Shown piece after piece: positions 54,385 to 62,811 of a stretch of DNA of 64,000 nucleotides. A program made the translations under genes and the position numbers. The DNA lies in assembly GCF_024494695.1 (NCBI RefSeq), contig NZ_JANHDP010000001.1:372001-436000 (forward strand). The letters are read 5' to 3'. Positions within the stretch are counted from its first letter, which is position 1, and each line of letters begins with the position of its first letter. The notes beneath the pieces were generated by a model, which ran no database searches, had not been told where the DNA came from, and saw nothing but the letters and a program-made list of their open reading frames with translations. Source of the DNA: Natronoarchaeum rubrum (lineage in GTDB: Archaea > Halobacteriota > Halobacteria > Halobacteriales > Natronoarchaeaceae).

Positions 54385-56814
54385 TCAGTGAGCAACGGGG
54401 ATCGGCAGTCTCGGCTCCCACTCCAGGTCGCCCTCGTAGTGGAACACGTCGTCGTCCTTCGTGGGATCCATCACCGACAGGTCGAGCCAGCCGTTGTCGA
54501 GCAGGCGCGCCACGTCCTCGTGCTCGGCGATGATCTCGGTGACGCGCTCGGTCGGGGCGTGGATCACGGTCTGCAGGCGCAGCGGCTGGTGGTAGGGCTG
54601 CTCGTCGTCGACGTTGAGCGACTGGAGCGGAAGCCCGGTCATCAGGTCGCCGCCGTTGCCCTGGTAGACGCCGACGTTGCCGACCTGGTTCTGAGTGACC
54701 TTCGAGCCGCTGCCGTAGACGCCGTTGTCCACCGTGGCGAAGTAATACTGGTTGTTGATCCACTGGGTGACGACCAGCGGCCCGGTCATGATGGCTTCCA
54801 GCGCGTCGCCGTCGGGATCGGTCGACCAGTCGTAGGAGTGCAGGAACGCGCGGCCGTCGAGATCGACGCCCTCGGTCAGGTCGCGCGGGCCGATCACGAA
54901 CGAGGCGTTGCCAGAGAGGCCCCACTCGGGGCGCGTCTCCGCCCAGTCGGCGGCGCGGCGCTCGGTCTCGCGGACGCCGTCGTCGTCGTCGGCGCGCATC
55001 GATTCGGTGCGCTCGGCGGTGGCGGCCTCGCGGGCGTCCGCGAGATCCTCGCGCAGGCGCTGAATATCCTCGCGGTGGCTCTCGGGCGCACTCTCATCGT
55101 ACAGTTCGATCTCGTCGGTCGTCGTGTTGTGTTCGGCCGCGAGGAAGAGGGTGTCCTCGGGCACGTCGATCCCCGACTCGCGGAGCGCCGCCTTGACCTC
55201 GGAGTCGTTGCAGATCGCCGCGAGCACGCGGGCGCTCGGGCCGCCGGGGTTGCCGGCGCAGGCGCCACAGTCCAGGCTCGACGCGAACTGGTTGTTCGTC
55301 GTCTCGCTGGCGTGGCCCGTGAACACGACCAGGCGCGCGAACTGCTCCCAGCCCATCAGCTCGAACGCCGATCTGGCGTACTCGACCTTTTGCTCCAGCG
55401 TCAGCCCGCGGGGGAGCGCGTCGCCGTGATCGTGGGCGTCGGCCGGGCGATCGACCGTCGGCGAGCAGAACTCGGCCGCGGAGGGGAGCCGCCCGTCGAC
55501 GGCGTCGGTCAGGTCGTGGACGGCCGAGGGCGCGAGCGTGCGCGACGCCATCGCGGCGCCGTAGGCGCTCCCGGCGCCCTCGACGAACGTGAACGCCGCG
55601 GCGACGTTGGTCTTGAGCGCCTTGAGGTGCTTCCGGCCCGCGGACGCCAGCCGGGTCCACATGTCGTACGTCTCGGCGTGCTCGTGGTGCCCCTCGGCCG
55701 GGCGATCCTCGATCCGGTGTTCGGCGTCGACGATCGGCGGGCAGGCGTCGATCTCGACGTCCGAATCGTACTCGCTGTAGCGCATCGGGACGCCGAAGAA
55801 GCCGGCGTAGCCGTGAGTCTCGTGCGGCCCGGCGGCCTCGATGTGGCGGCGGATGATCTCCGAGCGCGTGTCGATGCAAAACACCAGCTGCGAGGCGGGG
55901 CGCTCGTTCGTCGCGTCGCCCTCCGACTCGTCGGCCGAGCGATCGACGTCGTCGACGAGCTGCCGGCGGTAGCTCTTCTCCCAGGCGGTGAGCCAGAGTT
56001 CGGCCAGCGGCGGCCCCTCACGGGCCTCCGCGTCGCTCGCTCCGGCACCGGCTTCCGGATCGTCCGGCTCGATCGGGGCGTCCAGCAGTTCCGCGAGCGT
56101 CAGGCGCACCGCGAGATACTCGGTCAGCGAGATCGGGTGGGCCGCCTGCCAGGGATCGCCGTCGGCGTCGGCGCGCTGCTTGAGGAAGCCGGTCCAGCCC
56201 GGCAGCGCGGCGAGGTGGTGCTCGAAGATCGGCTCCCAGCGCCCCTGCGGGTAGTCCGACAGGGCCGTTTCGATCGCCGCCGTCGGCGTCTCGGGGAGGT
56301 CCGACGCCGCCCCGCAGTTCGGGATCTCGTCGTCGTGCGGCGCCATCTTGCGCCACGCGGCGTAAAAGCCCTCCTCGCGGTCGGGCATCGACCACTCGGC
56401 CAGCCCCTCGTCGAGGAACTTGGCGAGCCACTTCGTCAGGACCTGATCGACCGCCTCGGTCGCCGGGTCGGCGTGGTTACTCGTCTCGGCGTCGCCCTCG
56501 CTACGCGACTCGGCGGCCTCCAACTCGTCGAGAAGCTCCGCCGGCTCGCCCTCGACTCCGTGGTCGTCCAGCACCGAGCGCAGCACGTCCGGATCGATCC
56601 GGCCGTCCGCCCAGGCGCGACGGAACGTCGAGGCCTCGGGGTAGCCCCGGCCACCGAACAGTTCGTTCGCCTCCGCGACCGCCTCGTCGAACGAGCGGTC
56701 CTCCAGCCCGGCGAGCGGGTTGGCCGTGACGAAGGAGTGGATGGGCCAGACCGAGCCGACCGCCTCGGCGGCGCGTTCGATGCTGTCGTCGACGTGGTCC
56801 TGTTCAAGCGTCAT
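54385..56814 (-). CDS. dabA: Inorganic carbon transporter subunit DabA
   Basis: 809 residues (DUF2309, formerly UPF0753). In bacteria DabA is a carbonic-anhydrase-like zinc protein that, with DabB, hydrates and accumulates CO2/bicarbonate using ion-motive force. The zinc ligands are in place: Cys313 and Asp315 (FCIDTRSEIIRRH), His501 (TGHASETTNN) and Cys516 (LDCGACAGN). The His-Cys spacing of 15 equals that of the Halothiobacillus protein. The start overlaps dabB by 11 bp. The function in this organism is inferred. Confidence 0.92.
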   Translation of the reverse strand: MTLEQDHVDDSIERAAEAVGSVWPIHSFVTANPLAGLEDRSFDEAVAEANELFGGRGYPEASTFRRAWADGRIDPDVLRSVLDDHGVEGEPAELLDELEAAESRSEGDAETSNHADPATEAVDQVLTKWLAKFLDEGLAEWSMPDREEGFYAAWRKMAPHDDEIPNCGAASDLPETPTAAIETALSDYPQGRWEPIFEHHLAALPGWTGFLKQRADADGDPWQAAHPISLTEYLAVRLTLAELLDAPIEPDDPEAGAGASDAEAREGPPLAELWLTAWEKSYRRQLVDDVDRSADESEGDATNERPASQLVFCIDTRSEIIRRHIEAAGPHETHGYAGFFGVPMRYSEYDSDVEIDACPPIVDAEHRIEDRPAEGHHEHAETYDMWTRLASAGRKHLKALKTNVAAAFTFVEGAGSAYGAAMASRTLAPSAVHDLTDAVDGRLPSAAEFCSPTVDRPADAHDHGDALPRGLTLEQKVEYARSAFELMGWEQFARLVVFTGHASETTNNQFASSLDCGACAGNPGGPSARVLAAICNDSEVKAALRESGIDVPEDTLFLAAEHNTTTDEIELYDESAPESHREDIQRLREDLADAREAATAERTESMRADDDDGVRETERRAADWAETRPEWGLSGNASFVIGPRDLTEGVDLDGRAFLHSYDWSTDPDGDALEAIMTGPLVVTQWINNQYYFATVDNGVYGSGSKVTQNQVGNVGVYQGNGGDLMTGLPLQSLNVDDEQPYHQPLRLQTVIHAPTERVTEIIAEHEDVARLLDNGWLDLSVMDPTKDDDVFHYEGDLEWEPRLPIPVAH

Positions 56815-58291
56815 TGTAGTCCTCCTTGGTGGTGAGAAGGGTGTCCGGATCCGGCTGCGAGAGATTCACGAGCGCCACGTACAGGCGCCTGCTCTTGCGA
56901 TGCCAGCCCAGCGTCGTCACGACGTAGGCCAGCGCGAACGCGGCGGCGACGCCGTAGTGGACGACCGTCAGCTCGGTCGGCGCCGTCGTCGCCGGGACGT
57001 CCGACAGCAGCGTCGAGATGGCGTTGAACATCGCGGCGTAGGTGCCGATGGCCGTCAGCACGACCAGCGGCGTCCCGACGAGCCTGATCGTCGGCGGGAG
57101 CGTCGACCGGCGGAGCACGTCGCGAGTCGCGTGCAGCGTCGTCAGGACGACGACGAGCGTCAGCACGAGGCCGCTGTTCAGCTCGGTCCCCTTCCCGGTC
57201 AGCACGGCGAACAGGACGCCGCCACCCAGCGCCGTCAGCAGCCCGACGCCGACGCCGAGCGGGTCGGTCGCGTCGTGGTGGTGGCCGCCGGGCGTCGTCT
57301 GCTCGACGGTCGCGCCCGAGGACAGGAACAGGTACGCTTTGTAGAACCCGTGGAGGATCAGGTGGGTGATCGCCGCCGCGAAGAAGCCGAGGCCACACTG
57401 CAGGATCATGAATCCCATCTGCGCGAGCGTCGAGGCGCCGAGCTCGCTCTTGATGTCGGTCTGGACGAGCAACAGCGCCTGCCCGAGCAGGGCGCTGACG
57501 GCGCCGACGGCGACGATGAGCGACATCGCCGCCGTGCGGTCCGCGAACAGCGGCGCGAACCGGGTGAGCAGGACGCCGCCGGCGTTGACGAAGCCGGCGT
57601 GCATCAGCGCCGAGGCCGGCGTCGGCGCCGTCATCGAGGAGAGTAGCCACGTCTGGAACGGGAACAGCGCCGACTGGACGATCGCCGCGAGGAAGATCGC
57701 CCCGCCGGCGACCAGCGCGGCGGTCGTCGGGACCTCGCCCAGACTCCCGAGGATGCCGCTGATCGAGGTCGCGCCGGTCGTCCAGCCCAGCACGGCGATC
57801 CCGGCGGCGAGCAGCCCGCTGCTGGCGAGGAAGTGTCTGCGCGCGACGCCGGCGGCCACCCGTGCCTGCTTCCAGTCGCGCTCGTGGCCGATCAGGTCGG
57901 CCATGAGCAGCCCCATCGCCAGCCACGTCGCGGCGAACAGCGCGACGTGATCGGCCGCTGCCATCGTCATCACGACGAGCGTGAACGCCAGCACGCGAGC
58001 GAAAAAGCCCTCGATCCGGGCGTCGCCGGCCATGTAGCGCCGCGAGTAGCTGTGGACGATGCCGCTGAAGAAGGTGACCACGACCCACATCAGCGCGGTC
58101 AGCCCGTCGATCCGGACGATCCCCTCGATCGCCCACGCGTTCCCGGTTCGGATCGACAGCGCGAGCGTCCCGAGGCCGAGGACGAACAGCGTCCAGACCG
58201 CGAGGGTCGAGGCTCGCGGGAGGGCCGACCGCGACGGCGTCGTCGTCTCCGAGAGCGATCCCGCGTCGTTCGAGCGTGTGTGGCCAGCCAT
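56804..58291 (-). CDS. dabB: DabB, proton-pumping NuoL/MrpA-like subunit
   Basis: 495 residues, about 14 transmembrane segments. It belongs to the complex I / Mrp antiporter family, which couples ion flow to partner proteins. Family motifs: GIVHSYSRRYMAGD, FAATWLAMGLLMADL, FPFQTWLLSSMTAPTPASAL and LHAGFVNAGGVLLTRFAPL, then KSELGASTLAQMGFM and the His-rich GGHHHDATD. It precedes and overlaps dabA; the pair is the Dab CO2-uptake complex. The ATG at 58291 is used, since the frame further upstream has no conserved features. Confidence 0.9.
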   Translation of the reverse strand: MAGHTRSNDAGSLSETTTPSRSALPRASTLAVWTLFVLGLGTLALSIRTGNAWAIEGIVRIDGLTALMWVVVTFFSGIVHSYSRRYMAGDARIEGFFARVLAFTLVVMTMAAADHVALFAATWLAMGLLMADLIGHERDWKQARVAAGVARRHFLASSGLLAAGIAVLGWTTGATSISGILGSLGEVPTTAALVAGGAIFLAAIVQSALFPFQTWLLSSMTAPTPASALMHAGFVNAGGVLLTRFAPLFADRTAAMSLIVAVGAVSALLGQALLLVQTDIKSELGASTLAQMGFMILQCGLGFFAAAITHLILHGFYKAYLFLSSGATVEQTTPGGHHHDATDPLGVGVGLLTALGGGVLFAVLTGKGTELNSGLVLTLVVVLTTLHATRDVLRRSTLPPTIRLVGTPLVVLTAIGTYAAMFNAISTLLSDVPATTAPTELTVVHYGVAAAFALAYVVTTLGWHRKSRRLYVALVNLSQPDPDTLLTTKEDYNDA

Positions 58292-58395
58292 TGTTCGGTC
58301 GTCCCGACCGGTCCGAGCGACCCGAGTCCTCGGCGCGACGCCGCGGCGGGTTCGCGCGAACCGGTCGTGGTTACCAGCACTATAGAACGAACTGG

Positions 58396-58404
58396 TTATT
58401 ATAG
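58396..58404 (-). promoter_or_regulatory. TATA box of the dab operon
   Basis: Minus-strand CTATAATAA, about 105 bp upstream of the dabB start, which implies a leader of about 80 nt. The upstream ACCAAAGG (BRE position) is the most A-rich in the spacer. Confidence 0.5.
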
Positions 58405-58635
58405 CCTTTGGTACGAACAAATCGTTCCTTAGACTGTCGTTAAAGAACATTATGATCTTGCAGATCGCGGATCTATCGGCACGAATACTTTTGACCACGA
58501 CAGCCACCGCTCGTTCCAGAGAGGTCGAACCGTCCCGTTTCGCGCGATCGGTCGGGCCGATCGGCCTCGATTGCGGTGGGACGGGCGCCCGCGGACGCTC
58601 ACGCTTTCGTCGGCGTCGTACGGCCGTCTTCACAG

Positions 58636-58663
58636 GCGTTATACCGGCTGACCGGTTAGTCAG
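58636..58663 (+). promoter_or_regulatory. TATA box plus dyad operator of the MFS gene
   Basis: TTATACC at 58639-58645 (TATA box) is about 28 bp before the GTG at 58671. Directly after it is the dyad CTGAC (58648-58652), 6-bp centre, GTCAG (58659-58663), containing the ACCGGT palindrome-like core. The dyad lies between TATA box and start, so a bound repressor would block initiation. The type of dyad is common for TetR-family repressors of transporters; no such gene is adjacent. Confidence 0.55.
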
Positions 58664-58670
58664 GAGCACA

Positions 58671-59900
58671 GTGAATGACAGCCGCCGCATCGTCGCAGCC
58701 GTCATCGCCTGTACGTTCTTCGTCGGCTTCGGCGGCGGCGTCGTCTTCCCGATCCTGCCGAATCTCGGTGCGGTGCTCGGAATATCGCCGTTCCTCGTCG
58801 GCGTCATCCTGAGCGCCAACCGGATCACGCGGCTGTTCGCGAACGCGCCCGCTGGCGCGCTCGTCGATCGTGCGGGAACGCGGACGCCGTTCGTCGTCGG
58901 GCTGTTCGTCGAGGGCGTCGCCACGCTCGGGTACGTCGTCGCCGTCACGGCGCCGTTCCCCGAGTTCTGGTTTCTGGTCGCCCGCGTCTGCTGGGGGATC
59001 GGGAGCGCGCTCGTGTTCGCGACGGCCTACACCATCACCGCCGACGTCAGCGAGTCGGCCTCGCGGGGCACGAGCATGGGCGTCGTCCGCGCCGGCATCA
59101 CCTTCGGCTTCCCCGCCGGGCTGGTGCTGGGCGGCGTCGTCAGCGAACTCTACAGCGTCGCCGTGGCGTTCGTGCTCGCGGCCGGGTTCGCGCTGTTCGC
59201 GAGCGTGCTGGCCTACCGGATCGTCCCCGAGACCCACGGCGACGCGGTCGAGGCTGCGAGCGGCTCGGTCAAGCCGTGGGAGATCGAACGAAGCCTGCCG
59301 GCGCTGACGGTCGGCCTCGTCAACTTCGGCGTCTTCTTCGCGTACGTGGGCGCGCTGTTCTCGACGCTCGTGCTATTTTTAGAGTTCCGGGAGATCGGCC
59401 TGTTCGGGTTCGACGCGCAGGGCACCTCCGGCGCTCTCATGGCGGTGACCGTGCTGGCCGGCTCAATCTCGATGCTCGCGGGCGGCAAGCTCAGCGACCT
59501 GTACGGCTACCGCGTGCCGATCGTCCTCGGATCGCTCCTGATTTCGGGCGTCGGCTTCCTGCTGTTGCCCCGCCCCGACGGCGTCGCCGGGATCGTCGCG
59601 GCGTGCGTGCTGATCGGCGCCGGACAGGGCGGCACGACCGGCCCGATGATGGCGCTGATCGCCGACCTCACCCCCGACGAGCGCATGGGTCGAGCGATGG
59701 GGACGAACAACGTGCTCGGCGACGTCGGCGGCGCGCTCGGCCCGCTCGTCTCCCTGCCGCTGGTCGAGTCCGTCGGCTTCGCGCCGGTGTACGTCGCTTG
59801 CGCGCTGATCCCGGTCGCCGCGGGCGTCGTCCTGCTGGTCGGCGTCCGCGCCGAGACGGGCGAGGTCAACCCGTCGCTGGAGGCCCAAACCAGCGACTGA
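58671..59900 (+). CDS. MFS transporter
   Basis: 409 residues from a GTG start, twelve transmembrane segments. Motif A appears as FANAPAGALVDRAGTRTPF and its second copy as GGKLSDLYGYRVPI; the charged cytoplasmic loop is short. LIGAGQGGTTGPMMALIADLTP is the late motif typical of drug and sugar exporters (DHA1-like). The start was chosen since the core promoter lies about 28 bp upstream; the frame is open another 73 codons but these are low quality. Substrate unknown; an operator at its promoter suggests inducible efflux. Confidence 0.85.
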   Translation: MNDSRRIVAAVIACTFFVGFGGGVVFPILPNLGAVLGISPFLVGVILSANRITRLFANAPAGALVDRAGTRTPFVVGLFVEGVATLGYVVAVTAPFPEFWFLVARVCWGIGSALVFATAYTITADVSESASRGTSMGVVRAGITFGFPAGLVLGGVVSELYSVAVAFVLAAGFALFASVLAYRIVPETHGDAVEAASGSVKPWEIERSLPALTVGLVNFGVFFAYVGALFSTLVLFLEFREIGLFGFDAQGTSGALMAVTVLAGSISMLAGGKLSDLYGYRVPIVLGSLLISGVGFLLLPRPDGVAGIVAACVLIGAGQGGTTGPMMALIADLTPDERMGRAMGTNNVLGDVGGALGPLVSLPLVESVGFAPVYVACALIPVAAGVVLLVGVRAETGEVNPSLEAQTSD

Positions 59901-59939
59901 CGGGAGGTGGGCCGGACGCCGACGAACGGACGCCGCGGC

Positions 59940-61037
59940 TCACTCCCGAGACACCCGCAGCGCGTGCTCGTCGCCCCGCTCGCTCGACTCGTAGATCGCG
60001 TCGAGCACGCGCTGGACCTGCACGCCCTCCTCGACGGAGTTCTGGACCGGCGGCTGTCCCGCGAGGACGGCGTCGAGGAACGTCTTGCTCTCGGCGCGCC
60101 AGCCGGTCACCTCCGGGTGGGCGGTCTGTTCGCTGTCGATGTAGTGGTCGCCGCCGTCGAGGCCGGTGTCGAAAATCGTCAGGTCGTCCTCGCCCATCTG
60201 GAAGCGCGCGCCCGACTCCGTCCCGCGGACGGTGAACTCGTCGATCGACTCGCGGTTGGTCGCCCACGCCGACTCCAGCGAGACGGTGGCGCCGTTCTCG
60301 CACTTGAGGAAGGCGCTGACCGAGTCGTCGACGTCGAACGTCTCCGAGCCGACGGTCCACTCGCTGCTCCAGTTGTCGGGGTCGGCGTACTGCTCGTCGG
60401 CGCCGAACTCCGAGCGCGTCTCGCCGACCACTTCGGTCACCTCGGGGAAATCGAGCAGGTACAGCGCCAGGTCGACCGCGTGGACGCCCAGATCCAGCAA
60501 CGCGCCGCCGCCGGCGAGTTCGCGGTTCGTGAACCACGACCCCGGCGCCGGGATGCCGCGCCGGCGCACGTAGTTTGCCTCGATATGCTTGATCTCGCCG
60601 AACTGGCCCTTGCGCTGGTAGGCCTTGAACATCGACGACGCGCCCGAGAAGCGGTAGTGAAAGCCGACCATGCAGAATCCCTCCGCGGCCTGGGCAGTCT
60701 CGGCGATGCGCTCGGCGCTGTCGAGCGTGTGGGCCAGGGGCTTCTCGACGAGCACGTTCAGGCCGTTCTCCAGCGCCCCGACTGCGACCGGTTCGTGGTA
60801 CTTGTTCGGCGTCGTGACGATGACCGCGTCAAGGTCCTCGCGGTCGTACATCTCCTCGTGGCTCTCGTAGGTCCGGGCGTCGAAGTCCCGCTCGAAGCTC
60901 TCGCGCGTGTCGGCGGCGACGTCGACCCCCGCCCGGATCTCGTGGTTGAAGTCCCGGACGTTCTCGGCGTGGATGCGCCCCATCCCTCCGAGGCCGACGA
61001 CGCCAACGCGCACGGCGTCACGGTCTGGGTCGCTCAT
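59940..61037 (-). CDS. Gfo/Idh/MocA family oxidoreductase
   Basis: 365 residues. NAD(P)-dependent sugar or cyclitol dehydrogenase type. N-terminal Rossmann domain with VRVGVVGLGGMGRIHAEN, then VIVTTPNKYHEPVA, the family motif EKPLAHTLDSAE, and the C-terminal substrate domain with GSWFTNRELAGGGALLDLGVHAVDLALYLL containing the catalytic Asp/His region. The ATG at 61037 is used. No sugar gene is next to it, so the substrate remains open. Confidence 0.9.
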   Translation of the reverse strand: MSDPDRDAVRVGVVGLGGMGRIHAENVRDFNHEIRAGVDVAADTRESFERDFDARTYESHEEMYDREDLDAVIVTTPNKYHEPVAVGALENGLNVLVEKPLAHTLDSAERIAETAQAAEGFCMVGFHYRFSGASSMFKAYQRKGQFGEIKHIEANYVRRRGIPAPGSWFTNRELAGGGALLDLGVHAVDLALYLLDFPEVTEVVGETRSEFGADEQYADPDNWSSEWTVGSETFDVDDSVSAFLKCENGATVSLESAWATNRESIDEFTVRGTESGARFQMGEDDLTIFDTGLDGGDHYIDSEQTAHPEVTGWRAESKTFLDAVLAGQPPVQNSVEEGVQVQRVLDAIYESSERGDEHALRVSRE

Positions 61038-61225
61038 ACCGTATATTCGCCTGCAGGCGACAAAAGCGACGGGGGCGGGCGGCAGCCCCGGGGGCGGCGT
61101 CGGCATCGCGACGCCGCGGTCTACGACGACGAGCTGTCACGACGAGCCGGGGCGACACCGCGGTGACACCTCGCCGCGACGGCGACAACAAAGGGGTTAA
61201 TCGCCCCCGCCCGCAATCGACGCCC

Positions 61226-62065
61226 ATGAGCAGCGATCAGGGCTGGTTCGCCGGACTCGACCCCGGCGACGCCGACGCGGCCGCCGAGCGGGTCCGATCC
61301 GGCGCGACGGAGACGCCGGACGACTGGCCGGCACGAGCCGTCGAGTCGGGCTTCGCCGACGACGCCGAGTCGTACTACGACGCGCTTCGGGACGCCGCGC
61401 TCGCCGCGGCGCGCGAGGAAGTTTCGGCGTCCGAGGGCGCCGACGACAAGCAACTCGTCCACGCCGTCCGATCGATGGACGACTGCGAGCGCACCGCCAA
61501 CGAACTCGCCGAGCGCGTCGCCGAGTGGGCCGGCAGCCTGTACGACGACGCCGGAACGGGCGTCTCCTACGCCCGCAATCTCGCCGACAGGGACCCCGAG
61601 GAGCCGACCGAGCGCCGACTCGTCTCGCTGGCCGAGCGCGTCGACGACCTCGCCGAGGAGCGCGACGAGCTCCGCGGCTTCGTCGAGCGCCGGGCCGCCG
61701 AAGTGGCACCGAACCTCTCGGCGCTCGCCGGGCCGGTGCTGGCCGCTCGATTGATCGCGCTGGCCGGCGACCTGAAGTCGCTCGCCAGGAAGCCAAGCGG
61801 CACCGTTCAGGTGCTCGGCGCCGAAGACGCGCTGTTCGCACACCTCCGAGGACGCGGTCCCTCGCCCAAGCACGGCGTGATCTTCACCCACGAGTACGTG
61901 CGAGGCACCGACCCCGACGAACGCGGCTCGGCGGCGAGAGCGCTGGCGGGCAAACTCTCGATTGCCGCCCGCGTCGATCACTACTCGGGCGAGCGCAAGC
62001 CCGAACTCGACGCCGAACTCGACGGGCGCATCGAGCGCATCCGCTCGCGAGGTGAGGACGCGTGA
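61226..62065 (+). CDS. nop5: Nop5/Nop56 core protein of box C/D RNPs
   Basis: 279 residues, shorter than the roughly 390 of many archaeal Nop5 proteins because the N-terminal fibrillarin-binding region is reduced. The coiled coil (about 90-170, KQLVHAVRSMDDCERTANEL) and the Nop domain with VAPNLSALAGPVLAARLIALAG and KPSGTVQVLGAEDALFAHLRG, SPKHGVIFTHEYVRG are typical. It scaffolds guide RNA, L7Ae and fibrillarin for rRNA 2'-O-methylation. Its stop overlaps the start of flpA by 4 bp. Confidence 0.94.
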   Translation: MSSDQGWFAGLDPGDADAAAERVRSGATETPDDWPARAVESGFADDAESYYDALRDAALAAAREEVSASEGADDKQLVHAVRSMDDCERTANELAERVAEWAGSLYDDAGTGVSYARNLADRDPEEPTERRLVSLAERVDDLAEERDELRGFVERRAAEVAPNLSALAGPVLAARLIALAGDLKSLARKPSGTVQVLGAEDALFAHLRGRGPSPKHGVIFTHEYVRGTDPDERGSAARALAGKLSIAARVDHYSGERKPELDAELDGRIERIRSRGEDA

Positions 62066-62691
62066 GCCTCCCCGACGGCGTCACGCGGCGCGAGTTCGAC
62101 GAGGAGGACCGGCTCGCGACGCGCGGGACGCCGGTGTACGGCGAGCCGACCGACGAGGGGTGGCGCCTCTGGGACGCCCGCCGCTCGAAGCTCGGCGCGA
62201 TGCTGGAACTCGGGATGGACACCGGGCTCTCTGGCGGCGACCGCGTCCTCTATCTCGGCGCCGCGAGCGGGACCACCGTCAGCCACGTCGCCGACTTCGC
62301 CGGGCCGACCTACGCCGTCGAGTTCGCGAGCCGCCCCGCGCGCGACCTGCTCGACGCCGCGGCGGACCGCGACCGGCTGTTCCCCCTGGTCAAGGACGCC
62401 CGCAAACCTGAGACGTACGCCCACGTCGTCGAGAGTGATCTCGACGCCGTCGTGCAGGACGTCGCGACCAGCGGACAGGCCCGCGTGTCGACGCTCAACC
62501 GGCAGTTCCTGGCGGACGACGGCCGGCTCATCGCCGCGTACAAGGCCCGCAGCGAGGACGTGACCGCCGAGCCCGGCGACGTGTTCGACGACGTGCTCGC
62601 CGAACTCGACGAGGAGTTCGAAATCCTCGACACCGAGCGGCTCGACCTGTTCCACAACGACCACCTCGGCGTCGTCGCGACGCCGAAGTGA
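62062..62691 (+). CDS. flpA: Fibrillarin-like rRNA 2'-O-methyltransferase
   Basis: 209 residues from a GTG start. SAM-dependent methyltransferase of box C/D RNPs. It has RLWDARRSKLGAMLELG, the SAM motif I VLYLGAASGTTVSHVADF, the acidic motif II YAVEFASRPARDLL, the catalytic Asp-Lys regions VVQDVATSGQ and LIAAYKARSEDVTA. Cotranslated with nop5 (4-bp overlap). The L7Ae partner lies at 27.9 kb. Confidence 0.95.
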   Translation: MSLPDGVTRREFDEEDRLATRGTPVYGEPTDEGWRLWDARRSKLGAMLELGMDTGLSGGDRVLYLGAASGTTVSHVADFAGPTYAVEFASRPARDLLDAAADRDRLFPLVKDARKPETYAHVVESDLDAVVQDVATSGQARVSTLNRQFLADDGRLIAAYKARSEDVTAEPGDVFDDVLAELDEEFEILDTERLDLFHNDHLGVVATPK

Positions 62692-62811
62692 TGGAGCGCT
62701 GCCCGACGGAGTACTCCGCTCGGATCGTGCCCGGTCAGCTACGGCCGGTTCGTTATAATTTCGGAGAATTTGCGGAAACTTTATTCGGAACGACGGATAC
62801 GTGTCGATAGC

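Larger units (their letters stand above)
58292..58670. other. Divergent spacer between dabB and the MFS gene
   Basis: 379 bp without a gene that I can support. It holds the dab core promoter (58396-58404, minus strand), with GAACGA (58385-58390) and TCGTTC (58422-58427) on either side of that TATA box as a weak inverted pair, and the MFS promoter/operator (58636-58663). The section 58440-58630 shows nothing distinctive. Confidence 0.6.
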
